From an uncultured Oceanospirillaceae bacterium (lineage in GTDB: Bacteria; Pseudomonadota; Gammaproteobacteria; Pseudomonadales; Balneatricaceae), in the NCBI GenBank assembly GCA_913052465.1, contig CAJXEN010000004.1:1-37484 (forward strand): a DNA stretch of 37,484 nt, written 5' to 3'. The notes beneath the pieces are model-generated. The model made no database searches and had not been told where the DNA came from. It saw only the letters and a program-made list of their open reading frames with translations. A program made the translations under genes and the position numbers. This document shows, piece by piece, positions 36,360 through 37,484 of this stretch. How positions within the stretch are numbered: the first letter of the stretch is position 1; each line of letters starts with the position of its first letter.

Positions 36360-37091
36360 TTAATCGATTTCGGCGCTGTGATAAACGTTTTGTACGTCAT
36401 CAAGGTCTGTTAGCATATCTAAAAAAGTGTCAAACATTACTGCATCATCACCCGTAACCGGGCTACTGTTTTGCGGGATGAATTGAATCTCGTCCAGTTC
36501 AAATTCAAACTCACCTTTATCGTTGCCTAGGGCATCAATAAGCGCTTGTTTGGTTTTATTATATTCAGTGTTAGGGGCAAATACAGTAGTCTTACCATCC
36601 TCACACTCAACGTCAGTCACATCTACGTCGGCTTCCATCAGTACTTCTAGTACAGCATCTTCGTCATCACCGGCAAATACAAAAATAGCACTGTGATCAA
36701 ACATGTGGCCTACACTGCCCGAGGTGCCAATTTTGGACTTGGTCTTAGTGAAGCACTGGCGTACGTCACCAAACGTTCGGTTTGGATTGTCTGTTAGGCA
36801 CTCTACAATCACCATACAGTTGCCTGGACCATAACCTTCATAACGCGCTGTGGAGTAGTCTTCACCGCCACCACCTTTGGCCTTTTCTAATGCCTTGTCA
36901 ATCACGTGGCTTGGCACTTGATCTTTTTTGGCCCTATCTATCAGTGAACGAAGTGCTAAGTTACCATCAGGTTCAACACCACCGGCTTTTGCACAAACGT
37001 AAATTTCACGGCCGTATTTGCTATACACCTTAGCTTTAGCGTCAGATGTTTTGGCGATGTCTAACTTTTTGTTTTGGTAGGCTCTGCCCAT
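36360..37091 (-). CDS. YebC/PmpR family protein (YeeN-like branch)
   Basis: Soluble protein (243 aa) of the YebC/PmpR (TACO1) family, members of which act as transcription regulators or relieve ribosome stalling. Family stretches: [80 protein letters not shown], and [14 protein letters not shown] at the C-terminus. Its start is MGRAYQNKK rather than MAGHSKW as in canonical YebC, placing it with the E. coli YeeN-type paralogues. The C-terminus is rich in D and E. Monocistronic here; its usual neighbours ruvCAB are not present. Confidence 0.9.
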   Translation of the reverse strand: MGRAYQNKKLDIAKTSDAKAKVYSKYGREIYVCAKAGGVEPDGNLALRSLIDRAKKDQVPSHVIDKALEKAKGGGGEDYSTARYEGYGPGNCMVIVECLTDNPNRTFGDVRQCFTKTKSKIGTSGSVGHMFDHSAIFVFAGDDEDAVLEVLMEADVDVTDVECEDGKTTVFAPNTEYNKTKQALIDALGNDKGEFEFELDEIQFIPQNSSPVTGDDAVMFDTFLDMLTDLDDVQNVYHSAEID

Positions 37092-37199
37092 GGTATCTGT
37101 CCAGTGGAAAAAATCAGCTTAATTTTACCTGTATATTTGATTGGGCGAAAGCTACAGTTGTAACATTGCCGCAAGCTAAAACTAGTTTAGGATCGACCC

Positions 37200-37460
37200 A
37201 TGATCATCCGCGAAGCCATTGAACATGACTTTGAAGCCATTTGGCCGATTTTTCATAGCATTGTTAAAACAGGAGAAACCTATGCTTATGCGACAGATAC
37301 TACTAAAGAGCAAGCCCAAAAAATATGGCTACAATACCCCCGCAAAACTTATGTGCTGGAACAAGCAGGTGAAATACTGGGCACCTACTATCTAAAGACT
37401 AACCAACAAGGTCCGGGCAAACATGTATGTGAGACCTTTGCACGAAACTCAAATGATTGA
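37200..37460 (+). pseudogene. GNAT N-acetyltransferase, truncated after about 75 family residues
   Basis: Reads as the N-terminal half of a GNAT acetyltransferase: IREAIEHDFEAIWPIFHSIVKTGETYAYATD at 3-33, then PRKTYVLEQAGEILGTYYLKTNQQGPGKHVC at 47-77. In intact relatives this is followed by the GYMV strand and the Q/RxxGxG/A acetyl-CoA loop; here the frame ends after nine unrelated residues at a TGA (37458-37460), 86 aa in all against about 160. Neither other frame in the remaining 24 bases resembles the missing half. AGGA lies 8 bases before the ATG. Likely a degraded copy, by deletion or frameshift; a sequencing or assembly error at the contig end is the alternative. Confidence 0.6.
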
Positions 37461-37484
37461 TGCTTTTTCCAATCTCCAGAATAA

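Overview
This window is the dnaA-proximal part of a gammaproteobacterial chromosome. The evidence is the run rpmH, rnpA, yidC and mnmE on the minus strand facing dnaA, dnaN, recF and gyrB on the plus strand, followed by glyS/glyQ, trkA/trkH, rsmB/fmt/def, dprA/tsaC/hemF/aroE. That order is close to the one known from Pseudomonas and its marine relatives. Base composition is moderate and there are no transposases, integrases, phage genes, CRISPR arrays or tRNAs, so nearly everything here looks like core or long-resident genes. I cannot name the genus.

Region by region. Positions 1-5293 (minus) hold a Mrp/Mnh-type multisubunit cation/proton antiporter operon in the order E, F, G, B (with an N-terminal DUF4040/MrpA-tail part), C, D and a second D/NuoL-like subunit cut by the window edge. 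Positions 5826-7839 (minus) hold a low-affinity phosphate transporter (Pit) and its PhoU-like DUF47 partner. Positions 7940-10418 (minus) hold phoR and phoB, placed immediately behind mnmE (10425-11783). yidC, rnpA and rpmH follow up to 14233. The 294-bp rpmH-dnaA gap is the candidate origin region, with one perfect DnaA box. dnaA, dnaN, recF and gyrB run rightward to 20823 and end in a strong terminator.

Positions 20965-23957 (minus) hold the two subunits of glycyl-tRNA synthetase. A lipid A-type acyltransferase (plus) and a small SAM methyltransferase (minus) converge at 25060-25080. trkH and trkA (potassium uptake) follow, then rsmB, fmt and def (16S rRNA m5C967 methylation and formyl-Met handling), all minus. 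From about 31.6 kb a plus-strand operon carries dprA, tsaC, hemF, aroE, a GFA/CENP-V family protein and an Asp/Glu racemase-family protein. A YebC/PmpR family gene (minus) and a truncated GNAT acetyltransferase end the window.

Functional themes are replication initiation and chromosome segregation (dnaA-dnaN-recF-gyrB plus two parS-like ParB sites at 18306 and 20923), ion homeostasis (Mrp, Trk), phosphate sensing and uptake (PhoBR, Pit-DUF47), and translation (rpmH, rnpA, mnmE, glyQS, rsmB, fmt, def, tsaC). I found no convincing evidence of a wholly new biological system. The most notable points are the two parS palindromes, one of them inside recF coding sequence; the Mrp B subunit whose conserved N-terminus seems to need a non-standard start codon; DnaA-box clusters away from dnaA; a terminator hairpin that contains a perfect -10 box; and the absence of mnmG-rsmG-parAB beside mnmE.
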